DNA from: JABDOU01 sp041609995
GTDB lineage: Bacteria; Actinomycetota; Acidimicrobiia; Spongiisociales; SHLN01
Direction of reading: 5' to 3'
NCBI GenBank assembly: GCA_041609995.1
Contig: JBFIPU010000014.1
Coordinates: forward strand, 1-37,337
Length of the DNA stretch: 37,337 nt
The notes under the pieces: model-generated
Databases searched by the model: none
The model's input: the letters and a program-made list of their open reading frames with translations, nothing else
What the model was told of the DNA's origin: nothing
Translations under genes and position numbers: made by a program
Shown here: positions 14,449 through 22,189 of the stretch, piece after piece
How positions within the stretch are numbered: the stretch's first letter is position 1
Layout: every line of letters begins with the position of its first letter

Positions 14449-16769
14449 TTGGAAAACGCGGCGCAGTAAAGGACAAGAAAATCAGGGCAGACGTGCGTCG
14501 GCGATCGCAAACGTGGGACCGGTTGAAGTTCCTGGTGTTGATCGCCTTCCTGTTCGGGTTCATGTTGTTGACGAGGATCAACCCACCTTTCACGACGGCG
14601 TTCGACGCGATCCAGGAGATCTGGGACTCCAACTTCGGACGATTCCTGATCATCGTTTTCCCGCTCGAGCTGCTCCGCCAGGCCCATTATCTGCTATCGG
14701 AGCGCGTACCGCGCTATCACGGCTTCTGGCACGAAGGCGTGTTTGGCGGCTTGGAACGCCAGACCCACAAGCGCTTCAAGCCGTGGACCCGTTTTCGGAT
14801 CGGTCGGTACATCCGGATCGCCATCTATCTCTTGATTCTCGGCACGGTGCTCGACTACTTCGTCGCCGACGTCAACAACCCGCTCGAGGCGCTCATCAAC
14901 TTCCCTCGCATTGCCGCCCGCAACCTCCAGAACTACTTCATCTTCTTGATGTATCCGGTCCTGTTGATCTCTCAGTTCGCGTTGCTCTTCTGGTTCCTCT
15001 CGCGCGGAGGTGTCGAAACGGTCATGCCCGAAGAGATCAGGACCCGCTACGCCGACGTGTGGGGCCAGGATCACGTGCTCGAATTGGTGTCCGAGAATGT
15101 CGGTTTCCTGGAGAAGCCGGACGAGATCGAAGAAAAGGGTGGCTACATCCCGGGCGGCATGCTCCTGTGGGGTCCGCCGGGAACCGGCAAGACGCTGATG
15201 GCCGAGGCGACGGCCGGTGAGGTCGGGGTGCCCTTCGTGTTCGTCGATCCCGGCGCTTTCATCAACATGTTCATGGGGGTTGGGATCCTCAAGGTCAAGG
15301 GATTGTTTCGCAAGTTGCGGAAGATCTCTCTCCGCCACGGTGGGGTGGTCGTCTTCTTCGACGAAGCCGACTCCCTCGGGTCACGGGGGGCCCTGGCCCA
15401 GGGTGGGCCCCCCGGTCAGCCGGCCGCCCCGGGGGCGGTGAGCCTGCACTGCAACGGAGATCTATATCTCAGCAGCAAGACGCTGGACATCGTGAACGCC
15501 GAACTGGCGGCAACGGCCGGCGATGAGACGGAATCGAGGGGCACCTGGATCAACCGGGTGATCATGGGCATGGGCGGCGGGGGCGGTGGCATGGGCACCC
15601 TGCAGGCGCTCCTCACCGAGATCTCTGGCCTGAGCAAGCCGCGCGGGATCAGCAACCGAATCCGAAAGTCGATTGGAATGAAGCCGCGGCCCGCCCCCAA
15701 ATATCGGATCTTCATCATGATGGCCACCAACATGCCGAACGTGCTCGATCCGGCTCTCCTTCGCCCCGGCCGGATCGACCGGATCTACAAGGTCGGGTAC
15801 CCGACCAAGGATGGGCGGCTGACGACCTTCTTGGGGTACCTCGACAAAATCGACCACAACCTCACCGACAAGCAAATCGACGATCTGGCCCTGAAGACGC
15901 CCTATTACTCGGGCGCAAAGATCAAGGACGTCGTGAACGAGGCGCTGATTCTGGCACTGCGGGACGATCGCGAGGTCGTGACGTGGGAAGACATCTGGAA
16001 AGCCAAGACCCTCAAGGAGATGGGGCCTGCCGAAGGATTCGAGTATGTCGACCGCGAAGAGTTCGCCGTGGCCATCCACGAGGCGGGCCATGCGGTGGCC
16101 GCCCATCTGTTGCGGGCATACGCCGACATCGACATCGCCACCATCGAACGCCGGGGGGAAACCGGTGGCTTTGTCTCCTCAATTGCCCTGGAGGACCGCT
16201 TCACCCAGTGGAAATCGGAATTGGAGCTGGATGTGAAGGTGTCGCTGGCGTCGCTGGCGGCTGAGCGCATGTTCTTCGGGGGAGACAACTCGATGGGTGT
16301 CGGAGGAGATTTGCGCAACGCCAGCACCATCGTAAGCCGAATGGTGGGCCTGTACGCCATGGGCGACGGGATCGCCTCCATGGCCGGACTTCCCCAGCAC
16401 GCCCTCGATCAACCACCCGATCCGACCGAGCGGATCTCGAGCACGATGCGGGCCCAGATCGAAGGGCGGCTGCGCGAGCTGTATGACGACGTCTACGAAC
16501 TTCTGGAAGAACACAAGAGCAGCGTGTATGCCGTTGCGCGGCTGCTCCAGGAGAAGAAGACCATCGCCGGCAGCGAAGTGGCCGAAATCGTCGGCACCGA
16601 GTCCGGCTACGTCACCAAGCAGAATCCGGTCGGCTTCGCCGCCGCCGATGCCGATTCCCACGCCCGGGCGCTGGGATTCGCCCAAGCCGAGCGGGCGCAA
16701 CCCGAGGTCGGCGGCGGGAACGGTCAGGTGGATCAGCCACTGGCGTCTGATCCGGCCGACGACGAATAG
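14445..16769 (+). CDS. FtsH-like membrane AAA+ zinc metalloprotease with large ATPase insertion
   Basis: 774 residues. At least three hydrophobic segments (about 28-43, 65-75, 123-141 and 163-187 are candidates) precede the AAA+ module: Walker A GPPGTGKT (243-250), pore loop MFMGVG (275-280), Walker B VVVFFDEAD (301-309), sensor ATN (427-429), and arginine-finger segment ALLRPGRIDR (437-446). The M41 protease motif HEAGH is at 545-549, with a downstream GGDLRNAS supplying the likely third zinc ligand. About 100 residues (315-415, Gly/Pro-rich, with GMGGGGGGMG) separate Walker B from the sensor, where classical FtsH has about 40. FtsH-type membrane protein quality control is expected, but the N-terminal membrane region and insertion show a divergent subfamily. 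It is coupled to the upstream lipoprotein. Confidence 0.9.
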   Translation: MIGKRGAVKDKKIRADVRRRSQTWDRLKFLVLIAFLFGFMLLTRINPPFTTAFDAIQEIWDSNFGRFLIIVFPLELLRQAHYLLSERVPRYHGFWHEGVFGGLERQTHKRFKPWTRFRIGRYIRIAIYLLILGTVLDYFVADVNNPLEALINFPRIAARNLQNYFIFLMYPVLLISQFALLFWFLSRGGVETVMPEEIRTRYADVWGQDHVLELVSENVGFLEKPDEIEEKGGYIPGGMLLWGPPGTGKTLMAEATAGEVGVPFVFVDPGAFINMFMGVGILKVKGLFRKLRKISLRHGGVVVFFDEADSLGSRGALAQGGPPGQPAAPGAVSLHCNGDLYLSSKTLDIVNAELAATAGDETESRGTWINRVIMGMGGGGGGMGTLQALLTEISGLSKPRGISNRIRKSIGMKPRPAPKYRIFIMMATNMPNVLDPALLRPGRIDRIYKVGYPTKDGRLTTFLGYLDKIDHNLTDKQIDDLALKTPYYSGAKIKDVVNEALILALRDDREVVTWEDIWKAKTLKEMGPAEGFEYVDREEFAVAIHEAGHAVAAHLLRAYADIDIATIERRGETGGFVSSIALEDRFTQWKSELELDVKVSLASLAAERMFFGGDNSMGVGGDLRNASTIVSRMVGLYAMGDGIASMAGLPQHALDQPPDPTERISSTMRAQIEGRLRELYDDVYELLEEHKSSVYAVARLLQEKKTIAGSEVAEIVGTESGYVTKQNPVGFAAADADSHARALGFAQAERAQPEVGGGNGQVDQPLASDPADDE

Positions 16770-16781
16770 GCGCGACCGCCC

Positions 16782-18014
16782 TCAGCTCCAGCCAACGTCG
16801 GTCAACACTCCGATTTCGCAATTGCGGGTCAGCGCAATCGGTTCCGCTCCCTGAACCGGCTCCAGGATCGCGATGTCATCGTCGACCTGGATGATCAGGT
16901 GCCGGCCGTCGCCGACCGGCTGCAGGCGGGTGAGACCGGGCAGCAACGGGAGCTGCAGCGTTTCGCTGTCGCCGCTGTCGAGGGAATAGACCACGACCCG
17001 GCGGTTGTTTTCCGGGTCGCTGAACAGGAGTGAAGTGCGGTCGTGCCAGCCGATCAGGCGACCGCCGGAGACGTCTTCCGGCGTCACTTCCATGCCGGTG
17101 GGCTGGCCGTCGGTGTCCACGATGGCCACCGTGCCCACCAACGATTGAGGATCGGCATTCGCCACCAGAGCGATCTCGGGTGCGTGCGGGTTGGCGAACG
17201 AGATCGTGCGCCCGGTGATGTCACCCACCCCCCGTTCCCACAATTGTGATCCGGTACCCGGATCGAAGGCGGCCAGCGTGTCGTCATCCTCATTCTCGAA
17301 CATGAGCATCACGGCGCCACTGAAGGTGCCGACCACCGTCAGCACCCTCCGGCCCTCGAGCTCCAGTGTCGAGCGCTCGCCGCTGCCGAGGCCTACCGAG
17401 AAGAGATCGTTCTGGTCTGACGAGACCTCCAGGCGGTAGACCTCACCGTCGGATACGAACCAAATCTGCTGCGGTGCCACCTCGATGTCCGTTGCCTGCC
17501 ATGCACCGGTGCTCGGGTCGACCAGGAACACTTCTCCCGCCAGTGAAATCGCCCGGATGAGCGGTCCTGCGATCGGATCCTCCGGTGCTGCGCTGGCCTG
17601 AACCGTCTGATGCTCGGTCACCACGATGACGCCGAGGCGGGGGTCGCCGCTCGAGCTGGTCCCGAGAGTGACGGAGACGGTCTGGTCGGAGCCGGCCCGG
17701 ATCACGTCGACCTCCACTGTGGACCCGGCTTGTTCCGCCCGAACCGCCTGCACGAGCGAACCGGCCGACCGGACCGGAGAATCGCCGACCCGGGTCACGA
17801 TGTCGTCTGGCACGAGGATGCCGGTCGAGTTCCCACTGACGGTCTGAACGCGGGCTCCCAGCCCCGTGTCGAGATTGAGCGAGCAGGTGGTGGGGGGCAC
17901 CGGGAGGGGGGCGACTGTGGTCGGAATCTCGGGAACCTCCGAAACGGGCCGGCTGGGTCCCGAACATGCGCCTACCACGCAGGCGATTGCGATTGCGAGG
18001 ATTCGTGAGCGCAC
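16782..18014 (-). CDS. Lipoprotein with PDZ domain and beta-propeller-like region
   Basis: 410 residues. The lipobox is VGAC (Cys17), followed by a Pro-rich linker and a disulfide-like Cys. A PDZ-like domain covers about 45-130: GILVPDDIVTRVGDSPVRSAGSLVQAVR, then VEVDVIRAGSDQTVSVTLG. From about 160 to the end there are repeated short strands (VFLVDPSTGAWQATDI, TLAAFDPGTGSQLWERGV, VVVYSLDSGDSETLQLP) like PQQ/WD-type propeller blades. The GTG start at 18014 is fixed by TACCGT 6 nt upstream and gives a correct signal peptide; the frame is open to 18044. It is convergent with the FtsH-like gene, with a 12-bp gap. No enzymatic motif is visible; it may bind peptides or polymers at the cell surface. 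Confidence 0.78.
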   Translation of the reverse strand: MRSRILAIAIACVVGACSGPSRPVSEVPEIPTTVAPLPVPPTTCSLNLDTGLGARVQTVSGNSTGILVPDDIVTRVGDSPVRSAGSLVQAVRAEQAGSTVEVDVIRAGSDQTVSVTLGTSSSGDPRLGVIVVTEHQTVQASAAPEDPIAGPLIRAISLAGEVFLVDPSTGAWQATDIEVAPQQIWFVSDGEVYRLEVSSDQNDLFSVGLGSGERSTLELEGRRVLTVVGTFSGAVMLMFENEDDDTLAAFDPGTGSQLWERGVGDITGRTISFANPHAPEIALVANADPQSLVGTVAIVDTDGQPTGMEVTPEDVSGGRLIGWHDRTSLLFSDPENNRRVVVYSLDSGDSETLQLPLLPGLTRLQPVGDGRHLIIQVDDDIAILEPVQGAEPIALTRNCEIGVLTDVGWS

Positions 18015-18020
18015 ATCTAG

Positions 18021-18026
18021 ACGGTA
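18021..18026 (-). promoter_or_regulatory. Leaderless -10 element for the PDZ lipoprotein
   Basis: TACCGT on the minus strand is followed by 6 nt (CTAGAT) and GTG 18014. Confidence 0.55.
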
Positions 18027-18094
18027 GCCGGACGCCGAAAGCAACGAGACCTCCGGCGGCCTGGCGAAGCCGGTTGGGTAACGTTGCCGGTCTG

Positions 18095-19021
18095 ATGGCT
18101 ACCGCCTGTTGCTCCCCCTCCGCCGACCACCCCGACGCCGTCGGATCGGATGTCCCGTCCTCAGGCGAGGCCATTGACCTCTTGCGGCTGGCGGGCGGGG
18201 TCTTTCAGCTCGGTGCCGACGATCGTCTCGCCCGGGTGTTCCCTGATGACCATGAGGGACCCCCGCGGCTGGTTGAGATCTCGCCGTTTCGCATCGCCCC
18301 GGCAGCTGTCACGAATGGACAGTTCGCCCGTTTTGTGGCCGATACGGGCTATCGGACGCATGCGGAGCGCTACGGCTGGTCGTTCGTGTTCGAAGGCTTC
18401 CTGGACGCCGACCCGTTCGTCACAACCGAGGCGGTCTCTGAGGCACCATGGTGGCGGCGAGTCTATGGCGCCACGTGGAACCATCCCGAAGGCCCGGGTA
18501 CCTCGATTGAGGATCGAACCGACCATCCCGTCGTTCATGTGAGCTGGCGCGACGCGGCTGCCTACGCCGGCTGGGCGGGCGGGCGCCTGCCCACAGAAGC
18601 CGAATGGGAGTTCGCAGCCCGTGGTGGCCGGGCCGCCACGGTCTGGCCGTGGGGCGACGAGTTCCAACCCGGCGGTCGGCCGAGAGCCAACATCTTCGAA
18701 GGGAACTTCCCGACCCACAACACAGGCGTCGACGGATACGTCGGCACCGCTCCCGTCACCGCCTACGAGCCCAACGCCTATGGGTTGTACAACGTGATCG
18801 GAAACGTATGGGAATGGTGCCAGGACTGGTTCGGCGATCGGGAGGGGGCCACCTCGGTCGACCCACCTGGCCCAACCCACGGGCCGGGGCGGGTGACCAA
18901 GGGCGGCTCGTATCTGTGTCATGATTCTTATTGCAACCGCTACCGTCTGTCCGCCCGCACGTTCAACACCCCCACCAGCTCGACGGGCCACACCGGGTTC
19001 CGATTGGCGGCCGATGTATAG
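18095..19021 (+). CDS. Formylglycine-generating enzyme (sulfatase-activating)
   Basis: 308 residues. FGE-sulfatase fold: GGVFQLGADD, PPRLVEISPFRIAPAAVTNGQ with FARFVADTGY, then DHPVVHVSWRDAAAYAGWAG, RLPTEAEWEFAARGG, YGLYNVIGNVWEW and GGSYLCHDSYCNRYR. Cys275 and Cys280 match the two active-site cysteines that bind Cu(I) in aerobic FGE, so this is a true FGE rather than a cysteine-less homologue. It converts the Cys of CxPxR in sulfatases to formylglycine; the choline-sulfatase at 8744-10258 (CAPSR) is the obvious client in this window. The N-terminus begins MATACCSPSAD, with an odd CCxPS. The 3' end overlaps the EamA gene by 8 bp. Confidence 0.93.
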   Translation: MATACCSPSADHPDAVGSDVPSSGEAIDLLRLAGGVFQLGADDRLARVFPDDHEGPPRLVEISPFRIAPAAVTNGQFARFVADTGYRTHAERYGWSFVFEGFLDADPFVTTEAVSEAPWWRRVYGATWNHPEGPGTSIEDRTDHPVVHVSWRDAAAYAGWAGGRLPTEAEWEFAARGGRAATVWPWGDEFQPGGRPRANIFEGNFPTHNTGVDGYVGTAPVTAYEPNAYGLYNVIGNVWEWCQDWFGDREGATSVDPPGPTHGPGRVTKGGSYLCHDSYCNRYRLSARTFNTPTSSTGHTGFRLAADV

Positions 19022-19961
19022 CGGAGCGAGGTCTCGACACGACAGAGGGGTCGGACAGGCGTGGATCGGGGTCGTGGCAGCTTCTCTAGGGTGGGGCGTC
19101 GCCTCTCCCCTCGTCCGCACGATCATGGAACGCGGCGCCACCGCCTCCGGTGTCATCGCGGTACGGCTGGCGATCGTCACTGCAGTGGTGGGGCTGGCAG
19201 CACTGCTGCTGGGGATCCGTCCGTCACGCGAGGCGTGGAAGGTAGGCATCCTCATCGGGATCCCGCGAATCGCCGGCACGCCCCTGTTCATGATCTCGGC
19301 ACTGGCGTTTGTCGGTGCCAGCTTCCAGTCGGTGATCCTCACCTTCATCCCGGCATTGACCAGCACGCTGGCCTGGATCTTCCTCAAAGAGCGACTCTCC
19401 GCCCGGCAAATCGCCGGATTGGTGCTGGGGTTGGCCGGCATCCTCGTGTTGATCCTCGGGGGTGACAGCGGTATCGCCGACGGATCGGGTGACACTCTCG
19501 TAGGCGGCCTCCTCGGCCTGATCGGGGTCGCGGCGGGCGCCGGGAGTGCGGTGTTGATGCGCAACTTCGCACCCCGCTATGACACTCGATCGCTGGCAAT
19601 TCCGATGTTCGTGTCGGGTGGCCTGGTGGCGGTGGCGGCTTCTCCCTTGGCAGCCGGCAATCTGAACCTAGCGGAGCTCGACCGCATCAGCTGGATGGTG
19701 CTCGTCGGCCTGGCCCTGGGATCCAGTCTGTTGCCGTTCTTGGCCACGCTCTTCTCCAGCCGATACCTGCCGGCCGCCCAGGTGGCGATCACCGGCTACG
19801 CCGCACCGCTCATCAGCATCGCTCTGGGTATCGTCCTTGTCGGAGAGCGGGTGACCGCACCGCTCGTGGTCGGCGGCGCCTTGGCGATCGCCGGGATGGT
19901 GCTGGTCACGAACCGGTCGGTGGAACCTGCCAGGGCAACACATCCCGCCACCCGGGCATAG
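19014..19961 (+). CDS. EamA-family (DMT) membrane transporter
   Basis: 315 residues with ten predicted membrane spans in two EamA repeats of about 140 residues. Repeat 1 begins VVAASLGWGVASPLVRTIM and ends AGILVLILGG; repeat 2 runs from VGGLLGLIGVAAGAGSAVL to LVVGGALAIAGMVLVTN. Each repeat ends with an expected E-R-x motif (LKERLSARQIAGLVLGLAG, VGERVTAPLVVGG). It exports or imports small metabolites; the substrate is unknown. The start ATG lies inside the FGE 3' end (8-bp overlap), suggesting translational coupling. Its 3' end overlaps the convergent rhodanese by 56 bp. Confidence 0.87.
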   Translation: MYSGARSRHDRGVGQAWIGVVAASLGWGVASPLVRTIMERGATASGVIAVRLAIVTAVVGLAALLLGIRPSREAWKVGILIGIPRIAGTPLFMISALAFVGASFQSVILTFIPALTSTLAWIFLKERLSARQIAGLVLGLAGILVLILGGDSGIADGSGDTLVGGLLGLIGVAAGAGSAVLMRNFAPRYDTRSLAIPMFVSGGLVAVAASPLAAGNLNLAELDRISWMVLVGLALGSSLLPFLATLFSSRYLPAAQVAITGYAAPLISIALGIVLVGERVTAPLVVGGALAIAGMVLVTNRSVEPARATHPATRA

Positions 19962-20289
19962 GGGGCTTGCCCTCGAAGCCTCCGGCGACGTTGTACGCCT
20001 CGGCGAAACCCGAAGCGGTCGCTGCGATGGCGGCCGATTGCGAACGGACTCCGGACCGGCACAGGAAGTAGACGGGCTGGTCATGGCGAACACCCGCTTC
20101 GATCAGCTGATTCATGAATTGCGGGTTGGCGGTTCCGTCGGCGAACTGCCATTGGACGAGTTTCAGCTCGGGATGCACCGGCAGTCCCCGGGCCCACTCC
20201 CCGGGCGTCCTCACGTCGACCAGCACCGCGTCCGGATCGGCCGTGAGGGCAGCGTCGGTCTCCTGCGGGCTCTTATCTCCTGCGTACAT
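19906..20289 (-). CDS. Rhodanese-like sulfurtransferase
   Basis: Single rhodanese domain, 127 residues. ALTADPDAVLVDVRTPGEWA is followed by the active-site loop FLCRSGVRS (Cys of the CRxGxRS class near residue 77) and GFAEAYNVAGGFEG near the C-terminus. Single-domain proteins of this type move sulfane sulfur from thiosulfate or persulfides to acceptors. It is divergent from the PabB-PabC gene. The physiological acceptor is unknown. Confidence 0.9.
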   Translation of the reverse strand: MYAGDKSPQETDAALTADPDAVLVDVRTPGEWARGLPVHPELKLVQWQFADGTANPQFMNQLIEAGVRHDQPVYFLCRSGVRSQSAAIAATASGFAEAYNVAGGFEGKPPMPGWRDVLPWQVPPTGS

Positions 20290-20334
20290 GGGAATCTCTC
20301 AGTGTTTGGGCTGAGCGGCAACATGCTATCCGAC

Positions 20335-20355
20335 AGGACCCCGTTCGGGGGTCCT
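20335..20355 (+). promoter_or_regulatory. Inverted repeat in the pabBC promoter
   Basis: AGGACCCC-GTTCG-GGGGTCCT is a perfect 8-bp inverted repeat ending 4 bp before the -10 element TAGTCT (20359-20364). It therefore sits in the -35/spacer region and is more likely an operator than an RNA attenuator. Confidence 0.45.
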
Positions 20356-20358
20356 CGG

Positions 20359-20364
20359 TAGTCT
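20359..20364 (+). promoter_or_regulatory. Leaderless -10 element for pabBC
   Basis: TAGTCT is followed by 7 nt and GTG 20372. No Shine-Dalgarno precedes the start. Confidence 0.55.
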
Positions 20365-20371
20365 TGCCATC

Positions 20372-22189
20372 GTGGCCACCCCCCAGATCTCGGCTCGGTT
20401 CGACGACCAGCGCGGCTCCTTTTCTTTTCGAGATCCCGTCGAAATCATCACCGCCTTCCGGCTCGACGACGTATTGCCGGCGTTGGAGGCGGTGGAAGCT
20501 GCAGCTGCTGCAGGCAGGTGGTGCGGGGGTTACGTCGCCTACGAGGCCGGGCCGGCGTTCGATGGCGCTCTCGTGACCCACGATCCGTTGCCCGATCTTC
20601 CCCTCGTCTGGTTTGGCGTCTTCCGCGGGCGCCAGGAGACGACGCCACCCGTCGGAAAGGCGTATCTGGTCGAGCGCTGGTATCCGAATATCAACGAACG
20701 GACCTATTCGGAATCGATCGATCGCATCAAGGCATATATCGCAGCGGGTGACTCCTATCAAGTCAATCACACCTTCCGGCTGCGCTCCGACTTCCGGGGT
20801 GATCCGGCCGGCCTCTACGCCCAACTGGTGAGCGCCCAACGGGGCGACTATTCCGCACTTCTCGGAACCGGCCGGTTCCACATAGCCAGCGCTTCCCCCG
20901 AGCTGTTCTTCAAATGGGTGGCCAATCGGATCGAGGTGAAGCCGATGAAGGGCACCACCCGGCGGGGCCGCTGGGCCGCCGAGGATGCGTTACAGGCCGA
21001 TTGGCTTCTTGCGTCTGAAAAAGACCGAGCCGAGAATCTGATGATCGTCGATCTCTTGCGCAACGACGTCGGCAAACTCGCCGAAATCGGCTCGGTCCGG
21101 GTGGAGCGTCTCTTCGCGCTGGAGCGATACGAGACCGTCTGGCAACTCACCTCCACGATCTCCGCCCAGCTTCCTCCGACGACCAGGCTACGCGACATCT
21201 TCGGTGGCCTGTTTCCGTCGGGTTCGGTGACGGGGGCCCCCAAGGCCCGGACGATGGAGATCATCGAGGAGCTCGAGATCGATCCCCGGGGTATCTACTG
21301 CGGTGCCATCGGATGGGTGGGACCCGGCAGCACCGGCGTCGAAGCCGAATTCAACGTCGCCATCCGAACGGTGGTCATCGACGAGTTGCGCCAGGCCGCC
21401 GAGTTCGGTGTCGGGGGTGGCATCACGTGGGACTCGACGACCGAGGGGGAATACCAGGAGGCGCTGTGGAAGACCGCCATCCTCGACCGGCGCCGGCCCG
21501 AATTCGACCTGTTCGAGACGCTCCGTTGGGACGGCGACTATGTTCTCTCCGAGGCCCATCTGACCCGCATCATGGACTCAGCCGAGTACTTTGGCTTTCC
21601 GGTTTCTCGCGCCGATCTGGAGTTCGCACTCAAGGCCCAGGCCCGGCAGCTGGCCCACCCTTCCCGGGTCCGCCTCACGCTGGCGCGCAGCGGCGAAGTC
21701 ACGACCGAGATCACCGGAGAATTCGAGACGCCCTTCTCTGACCAATACTCCCCCGACGCTCCTGCGATTTCGGTTGCCCTCGCTCCGGGTCGCATTCAGC
21801 CCCACGACCCGTTCCTGTACCACAAGACCACTCACCGGGAGGTATACGAGGTGGCATCGGCGGCCGTTGCGGCTGATGAACCCCTTTTGGTCAACGCTCA
21901 CGGCGAGCTCACCGAAGGATCGATTTCCAACCTCGTGGTGCGGATCGACGGTGTGTGGTACACGCCGCCTCTCGCATCGGGCTGCCTCCCCGGTACATAT
22001 CGAGCTCAGCTGCTCGATGCGGGTCGGATTCGCGAACGCGTTCTGCGCCCCGAGGATCTCCTGTCGTGCGAGGCCATCGCGTTGATCAATTCTGTGCGAG
22101 GGTGGCGCCGGGCCCGGCTCGTGCCTTCCGATCAGCTGAGCAGCAGGTCCACGTTCTCCCGGACGCCTTCTTCTCCCGAAAACCCGTAA
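20372..22189 (+). CDS. pabB: Aminodeoxychorismate synthase component I fused to 4-amino-4-deoxychorismate lyase (PabB-PabC)
   Basis: 605 residues. The PabB/chorismate-binding domain (about 90-365) contains AAGDSYQVNHTFRL, KPMKGTTRRGRW, RAENLMIVDLLRNDVG, FPSGSVTGAPKARTMEII and YCGAIGW. The PLP-dependent aminodeoxychorismate lyase domain (about 375-600) contains FETLRWDGDYVLSEAHLTRI, the PLP lysine in FLYHKTTHRE, GELTEGSISNLVV and ASGCLPGTYR. It converts chorismate (with PabA) to aminodeoxychorismate and then to p-aminobenzoate, a folate precursor. The length matches known PabB-PabC fusions. Its 3' end overlaps the convergent thioredoxin-like gene by 58 bp. No pabA is in the window. Confidence 0.92.
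   Translation: MATPQISARFDDQRGSFSFRDPVEIITAFRLDDVLPALEAVEAAAAAGRWCGGYVAYEAGPAFDGALVTHDPLPDLPLVWFGVFRGRQETTPPVGKAYLVERWYPNINERTYSESIDRIKAYIAAGDSYQVNHTFRLRSDFRGDPAGLYAQLVSAQRGDYSALLGTGRFHIASASPELFFKWVANRIEVKPMKGTTRRGRWAAEDALQADWLLASEKDRAENLMIVDLLRNDVGKLAEIGSVRVERLFALERYETVWQLTSTISAQLPPTTRLRDIFGGLFPSGSVTGAPKARTMEIIEELEIDPRGIYCGAIGWVGPGSTGVEAEFNVAIRTVVIDELRQAAEFGVGGGITWDSTTEGEYQEALWKTAILDRRRPEFDLFETLRWDGDYVLSEAHLTRIMDSAEYFGFPVSRADLEFALKAQARQLAHPSRVRLTLARSGEVTTEITGEFETPFSDQYSPDAPAISVALAPGRIQPHDPFLYHKTTHREVYEVASAAVAADEPLLVNAHGELTEGSISNLVVRIDGVWYTPPLASGCLPGTYRAQLLDAGRIRERVLRPEDLLSCEAIALINSVRGWRRARLVPSDQLSSRSTFSRTPSSPENP

Noticed and set aside
18161..19564. 467-codon minus-strand open frame
   Set aside because: Antisense shadow of the FGE and EamA genes, low-complexity composition typical of GC-rich shadow frames.
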